Source: Schistocerca nitens
Taxonomy: Eukaryota > Arthropoda > Insecta > Orthoptera > Acrididae
NCBI RefSeq assembly: GCF_023898315.1
Contig: NC_064616.1
Location: 291,551,205 to 291,615,204 of the forward strand
Length of the DNA stretch: 64,000 bases
Direction: 5' to 3'
Part shown: positions 33,724 to 48,310 of the stretch, piece by piece
How the letters are laid out: each line of letters opens with the position of its first letter
Numbering within the stretch: position 1 is the first letter of the stretch
Made by a program: the position numbers and the translations under genes
Notes under the pieces: generated by a model
The model's database searches: none
Seen by the model: only the letters and a program-made list of their open reading frames with translations
Told to the model about the DNA's origin: nothing

Positions 33724-36700
33724 GTGCCTAACCAAAAATATACAGATATAACACTGGTGAGTGCAAATACCCCTCACATCATAATATGCAATGCTCTGCA
33801 CAAGTTACAGCAACTACTAATACTAATATCACACAACATATCTACCTCAAACATTTGTCATCTGTGGGAAAAGGTACTTCTGACAAAGACCATGATGTAC
33901 ACCTGGTACTTCAACTCTGACAATCAACTGGGAATGATGTTATTACCTGTAAATACAAATCAATGTGCCATTAACAAAACATATGAGATTTTTCTTGGTA
34001 CATATACTATCCCCGGAACAGCACACTTCACTCACACACTAGTTAACATGTGCATAACATTCATAAAAGAAAAGCACAGATTACTAATCAAATACAGAAA
34101 TATACAGAGTACAGACTACATGAGAGTGACTCTGAACTTACCCTCCATCAATTATGAAGATCTACCCCTAAACAGTAGCAACCTCCATTACTATATTTAA
34201 ATAGGAAACTTATTTAATTCTCATATCAATTCTTCTTGCTATGTCAATCTTACTTCGCAACCGTGTAATAAACTTAACTTAATAACAGTCAGTCCCATAT
34301 TCCTACCATGCCTTATTCAACATTAGTGTAAGAGAAGGATGTTATGATCTCAGGAGTTACAAAGCGATAATAAAGTCACTTTCTTTTAGTGCTGCTCATT
34401 TTCCACAACTCTCAAACAATAATTTCGATTGAAACAGACAATAAAATATAAAATGATCATAAGTGATTTGTGAATCTCACAGTTTTCTTTTCCATGACTA
34501 ATTTGTCCAATCTTAGGACTTACAAGATATGTTTGTAAAATTCATTGGGTAACATGCTTCAAATCTGCTGGCCTTTGGTATTACAAATATAATTTTGATG
34601 TTGAAGTAGATGAGATGAGCATAAGATCTGATGCACTAGTTTCACATGTAACTTATGCTTTACTTTTCCACAGTGCAAACAGGCAGTGTACATGACTTTC
34701 AGAACTGTCTTTGTACTTGTGGGAATGCCAATTATTCAGTTGCAGTAGTTACGACAGCAGCATTTCTTTTCTCAATATACAAATCAAACAAAAATACTTG
34801 CAGCCATTGAATACACCATCAATAGTATTTTCTTTACGTGGTGTGCTATTCTCTAGTACTAACATAATAAAATAAAAGGTACTCATTCTTGATGCAGAGC
34901 CAAACTTGATTACAAAACAGTCCACTAACTTTCAAACCCAAGGAATTCACTCCTGGCTAGAAGTGGTAAGAATTCAACTGCATGCCACAGTGTGCCAATG
35001 GCCTTACCACATTGGGAACACCAGTTCTTGCCAGGTCACCAATGTTTAGCATTGTGGACCTTGGCCACTACTTGGATGGGTGACTGACCACATCTGTTCA
35101 GCGCTCTTGGCCAATTGGTTGCACCCTGCCATTGAGATGAATGAAGGGAGGTACTTCAATTAGAACTACATGCTGTGGTTTCATAACTTGATAACTGGTG
35201 GGGCAGCAGTTTGCTCACCACTTACTCCTACATTTCACCTTTACCGAAAATTATAAACTGAGGATGATACAGCAGTCAGTTGATACCAGTGATCCTCCAA
35301 AGACTGTTTCAATGGAGTTTGGTTTTTGTACATTATTGCATATCATTTTTTACAACAGTTCACATCATTAAGAAACTATAGATATTTGAATGACAATTTC
35401 TTGCTCACAGTCACATATCTGTGTTTTTACCTTATTGCTTAGCAACTAACTGTATATGACTCTACATTAAAACAAAAAAATTAATATTGAAAATCATGAC
35501 TCCTAAAACTGAGCTGTCATCATATACAATCTCACCAAAAACATAAACAAGCACAGGAATTGATTTACAATTGATAACATAACATAAAATGTAGACTGTT
35601 TATAGTATGTTCATAAACCAACAATTACAGTCCCAAAAACCAGTGCTATATGGCAGAACTGTTGGGAATACTGATAACATATTTGAAATATGCTTCAAAA
35701 TGTACTCAGTTGCCCCATTTAATGTCTGCACTGTGTTTCATGCACTTCCTTAAAATTCGGAGTACATTACCTTCAGTGCATTCACAAAGTTGTATATCTG
35801 ACCAAATGACAAAATTAATACACTATATAACAAGAACAAAGACTCCTCCCTGTATATATATATGCACTTGTATATAACTATACCATAAGCTAGATGTCTG
35901 GCAATAAAGTTGAGTAAGACACAAAGTGTTAAGTCAATAGCTATAAGAACACCAAGGCTTTTCACAATACAATACACACCTTTTGGTAACATATATGATA
36001 CCAACAAGAAACCTATTTCCAGAAGCTCAAAACTACCTCACACCACACACTTTCACAGTAAACTGTTATTCTAACAAATCAACAATTTATAACTGTGATT
36101 TCCTTATGGTAACCAACAACATCAAAACTGAAGCTGTGAGTACAATGTAACAGAGACTTCGCAACACTTTCCAGGTATTTCTATTAATTGAAAGTGTATA
36201 ATGTGATAGTCAGAAAGGATAACTGCAGGCAATACTTAACAGATACATACCCAAAAAAATTAGAAGGCCCGTACTCTATGTAGACACTATAAAAATGTAT
36301 TTCAAATTTCTGCTGAGGTTAATGTGAATTTCATCGCCCTATGGAAGTAACAGCTACACATCGACTCATCAACTAACCTTGTCCTCAGTAACTTTAGGCA
36401 CTGAACACAAATAATGGTTTAAAACTAGTTCATTACTAGCAATATTCAACTCAGTATGCATCTATATTGTAACATTTCATACCTCATCTTGTAATGATTG
36501 AAAACAAGCAGTTAATAAGTCCACTAGATAACTGGGCAAAGCCACAATTAAAGGCTACAAAAATTCATATCTTGCACACAAGATTCTCAGGACACCGCAG
36601 AGCCAATGCCACATGAAATTCCCCAAATCAGTTTGGATGGCAGAAGCTCAACCACCTGCAGTACAGCTGTGAACTTGGCCTGAGTGGCTGTCATCTGTAC

Positions 36701-37372
36701 CATCTCATGAATTGTTTTTTAGTGCAATACATCTCCACAGTGAAGATGACGTGCCAACAGGAACAACGTTGTGGTGTTGGATGTTGGCGGCTGGCTCCTA
36801 TGAGATGAGCATGCAACTGAAGGTGCACTGTTTCAAAAATGTCTCAACAATGTTGGTGACTATGTTGTGAAGTAGCCACTCAATCAATGTAAGTATTCCA
36901 ATAAATATTTCTAAATACATTTTTCCTTTCTTTATAGGCCATAAAACTTGCTTTCTTGTTGCAACTTGTATTTACACTATCAGCTGAAATGAAAGTGAAT
37001 TACATTCCCTGTGGGTGTAATTTACACATATTAACACCTAAAATATTCCTGCCCTCTGTAACAGTAGGCTCAGATAATGAAATGGTATTATAAATATAGT
37101 CCGTTAGCAACAAGGAGCAACCTATGCTACATCCACAACATGCCATACGACACTTCTTGTTGAGAATGTTCCTATATGCATACCCATGTTCTCAATAAGA
37201 TTACAAAACAAAACAATTTAATCTTGGATATGCAAAACTCAATTACTGACAAATGACACTTCTTTTTGACTACACATAGGAATTTTAAAAGCTATGGAAC
37301 ATTACTATCTGTTCACATCTACGTTGCTCCAACGATGCCAACTTCTCAAGAGCAGTATCAAAGGCAACAATT
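33724..37372 (+). repeat. Satellite unit 11, full length (3649 bp)
   Basis: It has a 10-bp loss in TCTGCTGGCC at about 34565-34574, shared only with unit 13. It also shares TTACTAGC and CAGTATGC variants near 36433-36456 with unit 13. Confidence 0.95.
34994..35332 (+). mobile_element. 5S-derived SINE (unit 11)
   Basis: Complete copy with GGCCAATTGGTTG in the body, where other copies have GGCCAATGGGTTG. Confidence 0.76.
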
Positions 37373-40300
37373 GTGACTAACCAAAAACATACAGATATAA
37401 CACTGGTGAGTGCAAATACCCCTCACATCATAAAATGCAATGCTTTGCACAAGTTACTGCAACTACTAATACTAATATCACACAACATACCTACCTCAAA
37501 CATTTGTCATCTGTGGGAAAAGGTACTTCTGACAAAGACCATGATGTACACCTGGTACTTCAACTCTGACAATCAACTGGGAATGATGTTATTACCTGTA
37601 AATACAAATCAATGTGCCATTAACAAAACATATGAGATTTTTCTTGGTACATATACTATCCCCGGAACAGCACACTTCACTCACACACTAGTTAACATGT
37701 GCATAACTTTCATAAAAGAAAAGCACAGATTACTAATCAAATACAGAAATATTCAGAGTACAGACCACATGAGAGCGACTCTGAACTTACCCTCCATCAA
37801 TTATGAAGATCTACCCCTAAACAGTAGCAACCTCCATTACTATATTTAAATAGGAAACTTATTTAATTCTCATATCAATTCTTCTTGCTATGTCAATCTT
37901 ACTTCACAACCGTGTAATAAACTTAACTTAATAACAGTCAGTCCCATATTCCTACCATGCCTTATTTGACATTAGTGTAAGAGAAGGATGTTATGATCTC
38001 AGGAGTTACAAAGTGATAATAAAGTCACTTTCTTTTAGTGCTGCTCATTTTCCACAACTCTCAAACAATAATTTCAATTGAAGCAGACAATAAAATATAA
38101 AATGATCATAAGTGATTTGTGAATCTCACAGTTTTCTTTTCCATGAATAATTTGTCCAATCTTAGGACTTACAAGATCTGTTTGTAAAATTCATTGGGTA
38201 ACACGCTTCAAATCTGCTGCCACCAACTGGCCTTTGGTATTACAAATATAATTTTGATGTTGAAGTAGATGAGATGAGCATAAGATCTGATGCACTAGTT
38301 TCACATGTAACTTATGCTTTGCTTTTCCACAGTGCAAACAGGCAGTGTACATGACTTTCAGAACTGTCTTTGTACTTGTGGGGATGCCAATTATTCAGTT
38401 GCAGTAGTTACGACAGTAACATTTCTTTTCTCAATATACAAATCAAACAAAAATACTTGCAGCCATTGAAAACACCATCAATAGTATTTTCTTTACATGG
38501 TGTGCTATTCTCTAGTACTAACATAATAAAATAAAAGGTACTCATTCTTGATGCAGAGCCAAACTCGATTACACAACAGTCCACTAACTTTCAAACCCAA
38601 GGAATTCACTCCTGGCTTGATGCGGTAAGAATTCAACTGCATGCCACAGTGTGCCAATGGCCTTACCACATTGGGAACACCAGTTCTTGCCAGGTCACCA
38701 ATGTTTAGCATTGTGGACCTTGGCCACTACTTGGATGGGTGACTGACCACATCTGTTCAGCGCTCTTGGCCAATGGGTTGCACCCTGCCATTGAGATGAA
38801 TGAAGGGAGGTACTTCAATTATAACTACATGCTGTTGTTACATAACTTGATAACTGGTGGGGCAGCAGTTTGCTCACCACTTACTCCTACATTTCACCTT
38901 TACCGAAAATTATAAACTGAGGATGATACAGCAGTCAGTTGATACCAGTGATCCTCCAAAGACTGTTTCAATGGAGTTTGGTTTTTGTACATTATTGCAT
39001 ATCATTTTTTACAACAGTCACATCATTAAGAAACTATAGATATTTGAATGACAATTTCTTGCTCACAGTCACATATCTGTGTTTTTACCTTATTGCTTAG
39101 CAACTAACTGTATATGACTCTACATTAAAACAAAAAAATTAATATTGAAAATCATGACTCCTAAAACTGAGCAGTCATCATATAAGATCTCACCAAAAAC
39201 ATAAACAAGCACAGAAATTGATTTACAATTGATAACATAACATAAAATGTAGACTGTTTATAGTATGTTCATAAACCAACAATTACAGTCCCAAAAACCA
39301 GTGCTATATGGCAGAACTGTTGGGAATACTGATAACATATTTGAAATATGCTTCAAAATGTACTCAGTTGCCCCATTTAATGTCTGCACTGTGTTTCATG
39401 CACTTCCTTAAAATTCGGAGTACATTACCTTCAGTGCATTCACAAAGTTGTATATCTGACCAAATGACAAAATTAATACACTATATAACAAGAACAAAGA
39501 CTCCTCCCTGTATATATATATGCACTTGTATATAACTATACCATAAGCTAGATGTCTGGCAATAAAGTTGAGTAAGACACAAAGTGTTAAGTCAATAGCT
39601 ATAAGAACACCAAGGCTTTTCACAATACAATACAAACCTTTTGGTAACATACATGATACCAACAAGAAACCTATTTCCAGAAGCTCAAAACTACCTCACA
39701 CCACACACTTTCACAGTAAACTGTTATTCTAACAAATCAACAATTTATAACTGTGATTTCCTTATGGTAACCAACAACATCAAAACTGAAGCTGTGAGTA
39801 CAATGTAACAGAGACTTCGCAACACTTTCCAGGTATTTCTATTAATTGAAAGTGTATAATGTGATAGTCAGAAAGGATAACTGCAGGCAATACTTAACAG
39901 ATACATACCCAAAAAAATTAGAAGGCCCGTACTCTATGTAGACACTATAAAAATGTATTTCAAATTTCTGCTGAGGTTAATGTGAATTTCATCGTCCTAT
40001 GGAAGTAACAGCTACACATCGACTCATCAACTAACGTTTTCCTCAGTAACTTTAGGCACTGAACACAAATAATGGTTTAAAACTAGTTCATTACCGGCAA
40101 TATTCAACTCAGGATGCATCTATATTGTAACATTTCATACCTCATCTTGTAATGATTGAAAACAAGCAGATAATGAGTCCACTAGATAACTGGGCAAAGC
40201 CACAATTAAAGGCTACAAAAATTCTTATCTTGCACACAAGATTCTCAGGACACCGCAGAGCCAATGCCACATGAAATTCCCCAAATCAGTTTGGATGGCA

Positions 40301-41030
40301 GAAGCTCAACCACCTGCACTACAGCTGTGAACTTGGCCTGAGTGGCTGTCATCTGTACCATCTCATGAATTCTTTTTTAGTGCAATACATCTCCACAATG
40401 AAGATGAGGTGCCAACAGAAACAACGTTGTGGTGTTGGATGTTGGCGGCTGGCTCCTATGAGATGAGCATGCAACTGAAGGTGCACTGTTTCAAAAATGT
40501 CTCAACAATGTTGGTGACTATGTTGTGAAGTAGCCACTCAATCAATGTAAGTATTCCAATAAATATTTCTAAATACATTTTTCCTTTCTTTATAGGCCAT
40601 AAAACTTGCTTTCTGGTTGCAACTTGTATTTACACTATCAGCTGAAATGAAAGTGAATTACATTCCCTGTGGGTGTAATTTACACATATTAATACCTAAA
40701 ATATTCCTGCACTCTGTAACAGTAGGCTCAGAAAATGAAATGGTATTATAAATATAGTCCGTTAGCAACAAGGAGCAACCTATGCTACATCCACAACATG
40801 CCATACGACACTTCTTGTTGAGAATGTTCCTATATGCATACCCATGTTCTCAATAAGATTACAAAACTAAACAATTTAATCTTGGATATGCAAAACTCAA
40901 TTACTGACAAATGACACTTCTTTTTGACTACACATAGGAATTTTAAAAGCTATGGAACATTACTATCTGTTCACATCTACGTTGCTCCAACGATGCCAAC
41001 TTCTCAAGAGCAGTATCAAAGGCAACAATT
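37373..41030 (+). repeat. Satellite unit 12, full length (3658 bp)
   Basis: It opens with the variant GTGACTAACCAAAAAC, shared only with unit 14, and has TTATTTGACATT near 37963. With unit 11 it forms one 7307-bp dimer. Confidence 0.95.
38653..38991 (+). mobile_element. 5S-derived SINE (unit 12)
   Basis: Complete copy with TCAATTATAACTAC in the body, shared with unit 14. Confidence 0.76.
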
Positions 41031-44000
41031 GTGCCTAACCAAAAATATACAGATATAACACTGGTGAGTGCAAATACCCCTCACATCATAATATGCAATG
41101 CTCTGCACAAGTTACAGCAACTACTAATACTAATATCACACAACATACCTACCTCAAACATTTGTCATCTGTGGGAAAAGGTACTTCTGACAAAGACCAT
41201 GATGTACACCTGGTACTTCAACTCTGACAATCAACTGGGAATGATGTTATTATCTGAAAATACAAATCAATGTGCCATTAACAAAACATATGAGATTTGT
41301 CTTGGTACATATACTATCCCCGGAACAGCACACTTCACTCACACACTAGTTAACATGTGCATAACATTCATAAAAGAAAAGCACAGATTACTAATCAGAT
41401 ACAGAAATATACAGAGTACAGACTACATGAGAGTGACTCTGAACTTACCCTCCATCAATTATGAAGATCTACCCCTAAACAGTAGCAACCTCCATTACTA
41501 TATTTAAATAGGAAACTTATTTAATTCTCATATCAATTCTTCTTGCTATGTCAATCTTACTTCGCAACCGTGTAATAAACTTAACTTAATAACAGTCAGT
41601 CCCATATTCCTACCATGCCTTATTCAACATTAGTGTAAGAGAAGGATGTTATGATCTCAGGAGTTACAAAGCGATAATAAAGTCACTTTCTTTTAGTGCT
41701 GCTCATTTTCCACAACTCTCAAACAATAATTTCGATTGAAACAGACAATAAAATATAAAATGATCATAAGTGATTTGTGAATCTCACAGTTTTCTTTTCC
41801 ATGACTAATTTGTCCAATCTTAGGACTTACAAGATATGTTTGTAAAATTCATTGGGTAACATGCTTCAAATCTGCTGGCCTTTGGTATTACAAATATAAT
41901 TTTGATGTTGAAGTAGATGAGATGAGCATAAGATCTGATGCACTAGTTTCACATGTAACTTATGCTTTACTTTTCCACAGTGCAAACAGGCAGTGTACAT
42001 GACTTTCAGAACTGTCTTTGTACTTGTGGGAATGCCAATTATTCAGTTGCAGTAGTTACGACAGCAGCATTTCTTTTCTCAATATACAAATCAAACAAAA
42101 ATACTTGCAGCCATTGAATACACCATCAATAGTATTTTCTTTACGTGGTGTGCTATTCTCTAGTACTAACATAATAAAATAAAAGGTACTCATTCTTGAT
42201 GCAGAGCCAAACTTGATTACACAACAGTCCACTAACTTTCAAACCCAAGGAATTCACTCCTGGCTAGAAGTGGTAAGAATTCAACTGCATGCCACAGTGT
42301 GCCAATGGCCTTACCACATTGGGAACACCAGTTCTTGCCAGGTCACCAATGTTTAGCATTGTGGACCTTGGCCACTACTTGGATGGGTGACTGACCACAT
42401 CTGTTCAGCGCTCTTGGCCAATGGGTTGCACCCTGCCATTGAGATGAATGAAGGGAGGTACTTCAATTAGAACTACATGCTGTGGTTTCATAACTTGATA
42501 ACTGGTGGGGCAGCAGTTTGCTCACCACTTACTCCTACATTTCACCTTTACCGAAAATTATAAACTGAGGATGATACAGCAGTCAGTTGATACCAGTGAT
42601 CCTCCAAAGACTGTTTCAATGGAGTTTGGTTTTTGTACATTATTGCATATCATTTTTTACAACAGTTCACATCATTAAGAAACTATAGATATTTGAATGA
42701 CAATTTCTTGCTCACAGTCACATATCTGTGTTTTTACCTTATTGCTTAGCAACTAACTGTATATGACTCTACATTAAAACAAAAAAATTAATATTGAAAA
42801 TCATGACTCCTAAAACTGAGCTGTCATCATATACAATCTCACCAAAAACATAAACAAGCACAGGAATTGATTTACAATTGATAACATAACATAAAATGTA
42901 GACTGTTTATAGTATGTTCATAAACCAACAATTACAGTCCCAAAAACCAGTGCTATATGGCAGAACTGTTGGGAATACTGATAACATATTTGAAATATGC
43001 TTCAAAATGTACTCAGTTGCCCCATTTAATGTCTGCACTGTGTTTCATGCACTTCCTTAAAATTCGGAGTACATTACCTTCAGTGCATTCACAAAGTTGT
43101 ATATCTGACCAAATGACAAAATTAATACACTATATAACAAGAACAAAGACTCCTCCCTGTATATATATATGCACTTGTATATAACTATACCATAAGCTAG
43201 ATGTCTGGCAATAAAGTTGAGTAAGACACAAAGTGTTAAGTCAATAGCTATAAGAACACCAAGGCTTTTCACAATACAATACACACCTTTTGGTAACATA
43301 TATGATACCAACAAGAAACCTATTTCCAGAAGCTCAAAACTACCTCACACCACACACTTTCACAGTAAACTGTTATTCTAACAAATCAACAATTTATAAC
43401 TGTGATTTCCTTATGGTAACCAACAACATCAAAACTGAAGCTGTGAGTACAATGTAACAGAGACTTCGCAACACTTTGAAGGTATTTCTATTAATTGAAA
43501 GTGTATAATGTGATAGTCAGAAAGGATAACTGCAGGCAATACTTAACAGATACATACCCAAAAAAATTAGAAGGCCCGTACTCTATGTAGACACTATAAA
43601 AATGTATTTCAAATTTCTGCTGAGGTTAATGTGAATTTCACCGCCCTATGGAAGTAACAGCTACACATCGACTCATCAACTAACCTTGTCCTCAGTAACT
43701 TTAGGCACTGAACACAAATAATGGTTTAAAACTAGTTCATTACTAGCAATATTCAACTCAGTATGCATCTATATTGTAACATTTCATACCTCATCTTGTA
43801 ATGATTGAAAACAAGCAGTTAATAAGTCCACTAGATAACTGGGCAAAGCCACAATTAAAGGCTACAAAAATTCATATCTTGCACACAAGATTCTCAGGAC
43901 ACCGCAGAGCCAATGCCACATGAAATTCCCCAAATCAGTTTGGATGGCAGAAGCTCAACCACCTGCAGTACAGCTGTGAACTTGGCCTGAGTGGCTGTCA

Positions 44001-44679
44001 TCTGTACCATCTCATGAATTGTTTTTTAGTGCAATACATCTCCACAGTGAAGATGACGTGCCAACAGGAACAACGTTGTGGTGTTGGATGTTGGCGGCTG
44101 GCTCCTATGAGATGAGCATGCAACTGAAGGTGCACTGTTTCAAAAATGTCTCAACAATGTTGGTGACTATGTTGTGAAGTAGCCTCTCAATCAATGTAAG
44201 TATTCCAATAAATATTTCTAAATACATTTTTCCTTTCTTTATAGGCCATAAAACTTGCTTTCTGGTTGCAACTTGTATTTACACTATCAGCTGAAATGAA
44301 AGTGAATTACATTCCCTGTGGGTGTAATTTACACATATTAACACCTAAAATATTCCTGCCCTCTGTAACAGTAGGCTCAGATAATGAAATGGTATTATAA
44401 ATATAGTCCGTTAGCAACAAGGAGCAACCTATGCTACATCCACAACATGCCATACGACACTTCTTGTTGAGAATGTTCCTATATGCATACCCATGTTCTC
44501 AATAAGATTACAAAACTAAACAATTTAATCTTGGATATGCAAAACTCAATTACTGACAAATGACACTTCTTTTTGACTACACATAGGAATTTTAAAAGCT
44601 ATGGAACATTACTATCTGTTCACATCTACGTTGCTCCAACGATGCCAACTTCTCAAGAGCAGTATCAAAGGCAACAATT
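41031..44679 (+). repeat. Satellite unit 13, full length (3649 bp)
   Basis: It shares the 10-bp loss with unit 11, 7307 bp to its left. Private changes include TTATCTGAAAATAC near 41249 and GATTTGTCTTGG near 41294. Confidence 0.95.
42301..42639 (+). mobile_element. 5S-derived SINE (unit 13)
   Basis: Complete copy of the common type. Confidence 0.76.
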
Positions 44680-47600
44680 GTGACTAACCAAAAACATACA
44701 GATATAACACTGGTGAGTGCAAATACCCCTCACATCATAAAATGCAATGCTTTGCACAAGTTACTGCAACTACTAATACTAATATCACACAACATACCTA
44801 CCTCAAACATTTGTCATCTGTGGGAAAAGGTACTTCTGACAAAGACCATGATGTACACCTGGTACTTCAACTCTGACAATCAACTGGGAATGATGTTATT
44901 ACCTGTAAATACAAATCAATGTGCCATTAACAAAACATATGAGATTTTTCTTGGTACATATACTATCCCCGGAACAGCACACTTCACTCACACACTAGTT
45001 AACATGTGCATAACTTTCATAAAAGAAAAGCACAGATTACTAATCAAATACAGAAATATTCAGAGTACAGACCACATGAGAGTGACTCTGAACTTACCCT
45101 CCATCAATTATGAAGATCTACCCCTAAACAGTAGCAACCTCCATTACTATATTTAAATAGGAAACTTATTTAATTCTCATATCAATTCTTCTTGCTATGT
45201 CAATCTTACTTCACAACCGTGTAATAAACTTAACTTAATAACAGTCAGTCCCATATTCCTACCATGCCTTATTTGACATTAGTGTAAGAGAAGGATGTTA
45301 TGATCTCAGGAGTTACAAAGTGATAATAAAGTCACTTTCTTTTAGTGCTGCTCATTTTCCACAACTCTCAAACAATAATTTCAATTGAAGCAGACAATAA
45401 AATATAAAATGATCATAAGTGATTTGTGAATCTCACAGTTTTCTTTACCATGAATAATTTGTCCAATCTTAGGACTTACAAGATCTGTTTGTAAAATTCA
45501 TTGGGTAACACGCTTCAAATCTGCTGCCACCAACTGGCCTTTGGTATTACAAATATAATTTTGATGTTGAAGTAGATGAGATGAGCATAAGATCTGATGC
45601 ACTAGTTTCACATGTAACTTATGCTTTGCTTTTCCACAGTGCAAACAGGCAGTGTACATGACTTTCAGAACTGTCTTTGTACTTGTGGGGATGCCAATTA
45701 TTCAGTTGCAGTAGTTACGACAGTAACATTTCTTTTCTCAATATACAAATCAAACAAAAATACTTGCAGCCATTGAAAACACCATCAATAGTATTTTCTT
45801 TACATGGTGTGCTATTCTCTAGTACTAACATAATAAAATAAAAGGTACTCATTCTTGATGCAGAGCCAAACTCGATTACACAACAGTCCACTAACTTTCA
45901 AACCCAAGGAATTCACTCCTGGCTTGATGCGGTAAGAATTCAACTGCATGCCACAGTGTGCCAATGGCCTTACCACATTGGGAACACCAGTTCTTGCCAG
46001 GTCACCAATGTTGGATGGGTGACTGACCACATCTGTTCAGCGCTCTTGGCCAATGGGTTGCACCCTGCCATTGAGATGAATGAAGGGAGGTACTTCAATT
46101 ATAACTACATGCTGTTGTTACATAACTTGATAACTGGTGGGGCAGCAGTTTGCTCACCACTTACTCCTACATTTCACCTTTACCGAAAATTATAAACTGA
46201 GGATTGTACAGCAGTCAGTTGATACCAGTGATCCTCCAAAGACTGTTTCAATGGAGTTTGGTTTTTGTACATTATTGCATATCATTTTTTACAACAGTCA
46301 CATCATTAAGAAACTATAGATATTTGAATGACAATTTCTTGCTCACAGTCACATATCTGTGTTTTTACCTTATTGCTTAGCAACTAACTGTATATGACTC
46401 TACATTAAAACAAAAAAATTAATATTGAAAATCATGACTCCTAAAACTGAGCAGTCATCATATAAGATCTCACCAAAAACATAAACAAGCACAGAAATTG
46501 ATTTACAATTGATAACATAACATAAAATGTAGACTGTTTATAGTATGTTCATAAACCAACAATTACAGTCCCAAAAACCAGTGCTATATGGCAGAACTGT
46601 TGGGAATACTGATAACATATTTGAAATATGCTTCAAAATGTACTCAGTTGCCCCATTTAATGTCTGCACTGTGTTTCATGCACTTCCTTAAAATTCGGAG
46701 TACATTACCTTCAGTGCATTCACAAAGTTGTATATCTGACCAAATGACAAAATTAATACACTATATAACAAGAACAAAGACTCCTCCCTGTATATATATA
46801 TGCACTTGTATATAACTATACCATAAGCTAGATGTCTGGCAATAAAGTTGAGTAAGACACAAAGTGTTAAGTCAATAGCTATAAGAACACCAAGGCTTTT
46901 CACAATACAATACACACCTTTTGGTAACATATATGATACCAACAAGAAACCTATTTCCAGAAGCTCAAAACTACCTCACACCACACACTTTCACAGTAAA
47001 CTGTTATTCTAACAAATCAACAATTTATAACTGTGATTTCCTTATGGTAACCAACAACATCAAAACTGAAGCTGTGAGTACAATGTAACAGAGACTTTGC
47101 AACACTTTCAAGGTATTTCTATTAATTGAAAGTGTATAATGTGATAGTCAGAAAGGATAACTGCAGGCAATACTTAACAGATACATACCCAAAAAAATGA
47201 GAAGGCCCATACTCTGTGAAGACACTATAAAAATGTATTTCAAATTTCTGCTGAGGTTAATGTGAATTTCATCGCCCTATGGAAGTAACAGCTACACATC
47301 GACTCATCAACTAACCTTGTCCTCAGTAACTTTAGGCACTGAACACAAATAATGGTTTAAAACTAGTTCATTACTAGCAATATTCAACTCAGGATGCATC
47401 TATATTGTAACATTTCATACCTCATCTTGTAATGATTGAATACAAGCACTTAATAAGTCCACTAGATAACTGGGCAAAGCCACAATTAAAGGCTACAAAA
47501 ATTCTTATCTTGCACACAAGATTCTCAGGACACCGCAGAGTCAATGCCACATGAAATTCCCCAAATCAGTTTGGATGGCAGAAGCTCAACCACCTGCACT

Positions 47601-48310
47601 ACAGCTGTGAACTTGGCCTGAGTGGCTGTCATCTGTACCATCTCATGAATTCTTTTTTAGTGCAATACATCTCCACAATGAAGATGAGGTGCCAACAGAA
47701 ACAACGTTGTGGTGTTGGATGTTGGCGGCTGGCTCCTATGAGATGAGCATGCAACTGAAGGTGCACTGTTTCAAAAATGTCTCAACAATGTTGGTGACTA
47801 TGTTGTGAAGTAGCCACTCAATCAATGTAAGTATTCCAATAAATATTTCTAAATATATTTTTCCTTTCTTTATAGGCCATAAAACTTGCTTTCTGGTTGC
47901 AACTTGTATTTACACTATCAGCTGAAATGAAAGTGAATTACATTCCCTGTGGGTGTAATTTACACATATTAATACCTAAAATATTCCTGCACTCTGTAAC
48001 AGTAGGCTCAGAAAATGAAATGGTATTATAAATATAGTCCGTTAGCAACAAGGAGCAACCTATGCTACATCCACAACATGCCATACGACACTTCTTGTTG
48101 AGAATGTTCCTATATGCATACCCATGTTCTCAATAAGATTACAAAACAAAACAATTTAATCTTGGATATGCAAAACTCAATTACCGACAAATGACACTTC
48201 TTTTTGACTACACATAGGAATTTTAAAAGCTATGGAACATTACTATCTGTTCACATCTACGTTGCTCCAACGATGCCAACTTCTCAAGAGCAGTATCAAA
48301 GGCAACAATT
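44680..48310 (+). repeat. Satellite unit 14, near-full length (3631 bp)
   Basis: It matches unit 12 at an offset of 7307 bp, except for a private 27-bp deletion inside the 5S-like region (CACCAATGTT joined to GGATGGGTGAC at 46012/46013). That deletion accounts exactly for its shorter length. Confidence 0.95.
45960..46271 (+). mobile_element. 5S-derived SINE with 27-bp deletion (unit 14)
   Basis: The 27 bp between CACCAATGTT and GGATGGGTGAC are lost. This removes most of the A-box/intermediate-element equivalent of the 5S internal promoter, so any residual Pol III activity should be gone in this copy. Confidence 0.77.

Larger units (their letters stand above)
33724..48310 (+). repeat. 7307-bp dimeric higher-order repeat, units 11-12 and 13-14
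   Basis: Units 11 and 13 share a 10-bp deletion and other variants, and units 12 and 14 share a different set. The dimers are offset by 7307 bp (33724 to 41031; 37373 to 44680). Unlike the 7889-bp repeat they are not identical: unit 11 has TACAAAACAG where unit 13 has TACACAACAG, and unit 14 has its own 27-bp deletion. Confidence 0.85.
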
